Source: an uncultured bacterium | Lineage (GTDB): Bacteria > Bacteroidota > Bacteroidia > Bacteroidales > Bacteroidaceae | DNA: 5,179 nt | Direction of reading: 5' to 3' | NCBI GenBank assembly: GCA_905215575.1 | Contig: CAJMQV010000139.1 | Coordinates: 1-5,179 of the forward strand | In this document: positions 5,121 through 5,179 of the stretch, piece by piece | How positions within the stretch are numbered: position 1 is the first letter of the stretch | Layout of the letters: every line of letters starts with the position of its first letter | Position numbers and translations under genes: made by a program | The notes under the pieces: model-generated | Database searches by the model: none | Seen by the model: the letters and a program-made list of their open reading frames with translations, nothing else | What the model was told of the DNA's origin: nothing

Positions 5121-5179
5121 AAAGAAGAGGGTGTGTCAAAATGTATGTTAATATGCATTTTGATGCACTTTCTTTATTT
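5121..5179 (+). terminator. Long hairpin, likely terminator of the dtd-deoC operon
   Basis: Positions 5124-5147 pair with 5152-5175 around the 4-nt loop TTAA (5148-5151). The stem is about 24 bp, continuous when G-U pairs are allowed, and includes TCAAAATG (5136-5143) opposite CATTTTGA (5156-5163). The left arm is A/G-rich and the right arm runs into CTTTCTTTATTT, giving a U-rich exit. GTGTGTCAAAAT-type hairpins flanked by A-rich and T-rich arms look like terminators found between Bacteroidales genes. The window ends at the structure, so an alternative, the end of an insertion sequence or a repeat element, cannot be ruled out. Confidence 0.7.

Noticed and set aside
4733..5158. 141-codon - strand frame crossing the end of deoC
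   Set aside because: Most of it is antisense to deoC and the rest covers the 3' hairpin; no family features and no good start context.
1..5179. Defence system, CRISPR array, prophage or toxin-antitoxin pair
   Set aside because: All strong ORFs are recognised housekeeping genes; the MazG-like protein has no adjacent MazE/MazF and no spaced repeats were found.

Overview
The window looks like an ordinary chromosomal stretch from a member of the Bacteroidales, probably Bacteroides, Phocaeicola or a close relative. Three things point there: the sequence character of the MnmG, Apt, UvrC and DeoC proteins; start codons preceded by A/T-rich stretches instead of Shine-Dalgarno sequences; and a long GTGTGTCAAAAT-type hairpin at the right end that resembles Bacteroidales terminators. 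The species cannot be fixed from the sequence. All confident genes are on the + strand and are housekeeping genes. No transposase, phage gene, CRISPR array, tRNA or rRNA is visible.

Layout: (1) 2-511, the 3' end of mnmG (gidA), a wobble-uridine tRNA modification enzyme. (2) 512-566, a short gap holding a 14-bp perfect palindrome that matches the ParB-binding parS consensus at 15 of 16 positions. (3) 567-1097, apt, adenine phosphoribosyltransferase, followed by a textbook Rho-independent terminator at 1103-1133. (4) 1150-3009, uvrC, the excision nuclease subunit, whose ATG lies only 16 nt past the terminator T-run. (5) 3010-3291, a 282-nt gap with several inverted repeats, a 12-nt direct repeat, a possible terminator and two small reverse-strand reading frames of doubtful status. 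(6) 3292-4990, a tight three-gene operon (gaps of 5 and 2 nt): dtd (D-aminoacyl-tRNA deacylase), a MazG-like nucleotide pyrophosphohydrolase, and deoC (deoxyribose-phosphate aldolase). (7) 4991-5179, a non-coding tail ending in a hairpin of about 24 bp that probably terminates the dtd-deoC transcript.

Functionally the genes cover tRNA modification and quality control (mnmG, dtd), nucleotide salvage and clean-up (apt, the MazG-like gene, deoC) and DNA repair (uvrC). The most useful non-coding signal is the parS-like site, which suggests an origin-proximal position and an active ParABS system. The least explained stretch is the uvrC-dtd gap. I see no clear new multi-gene system here.
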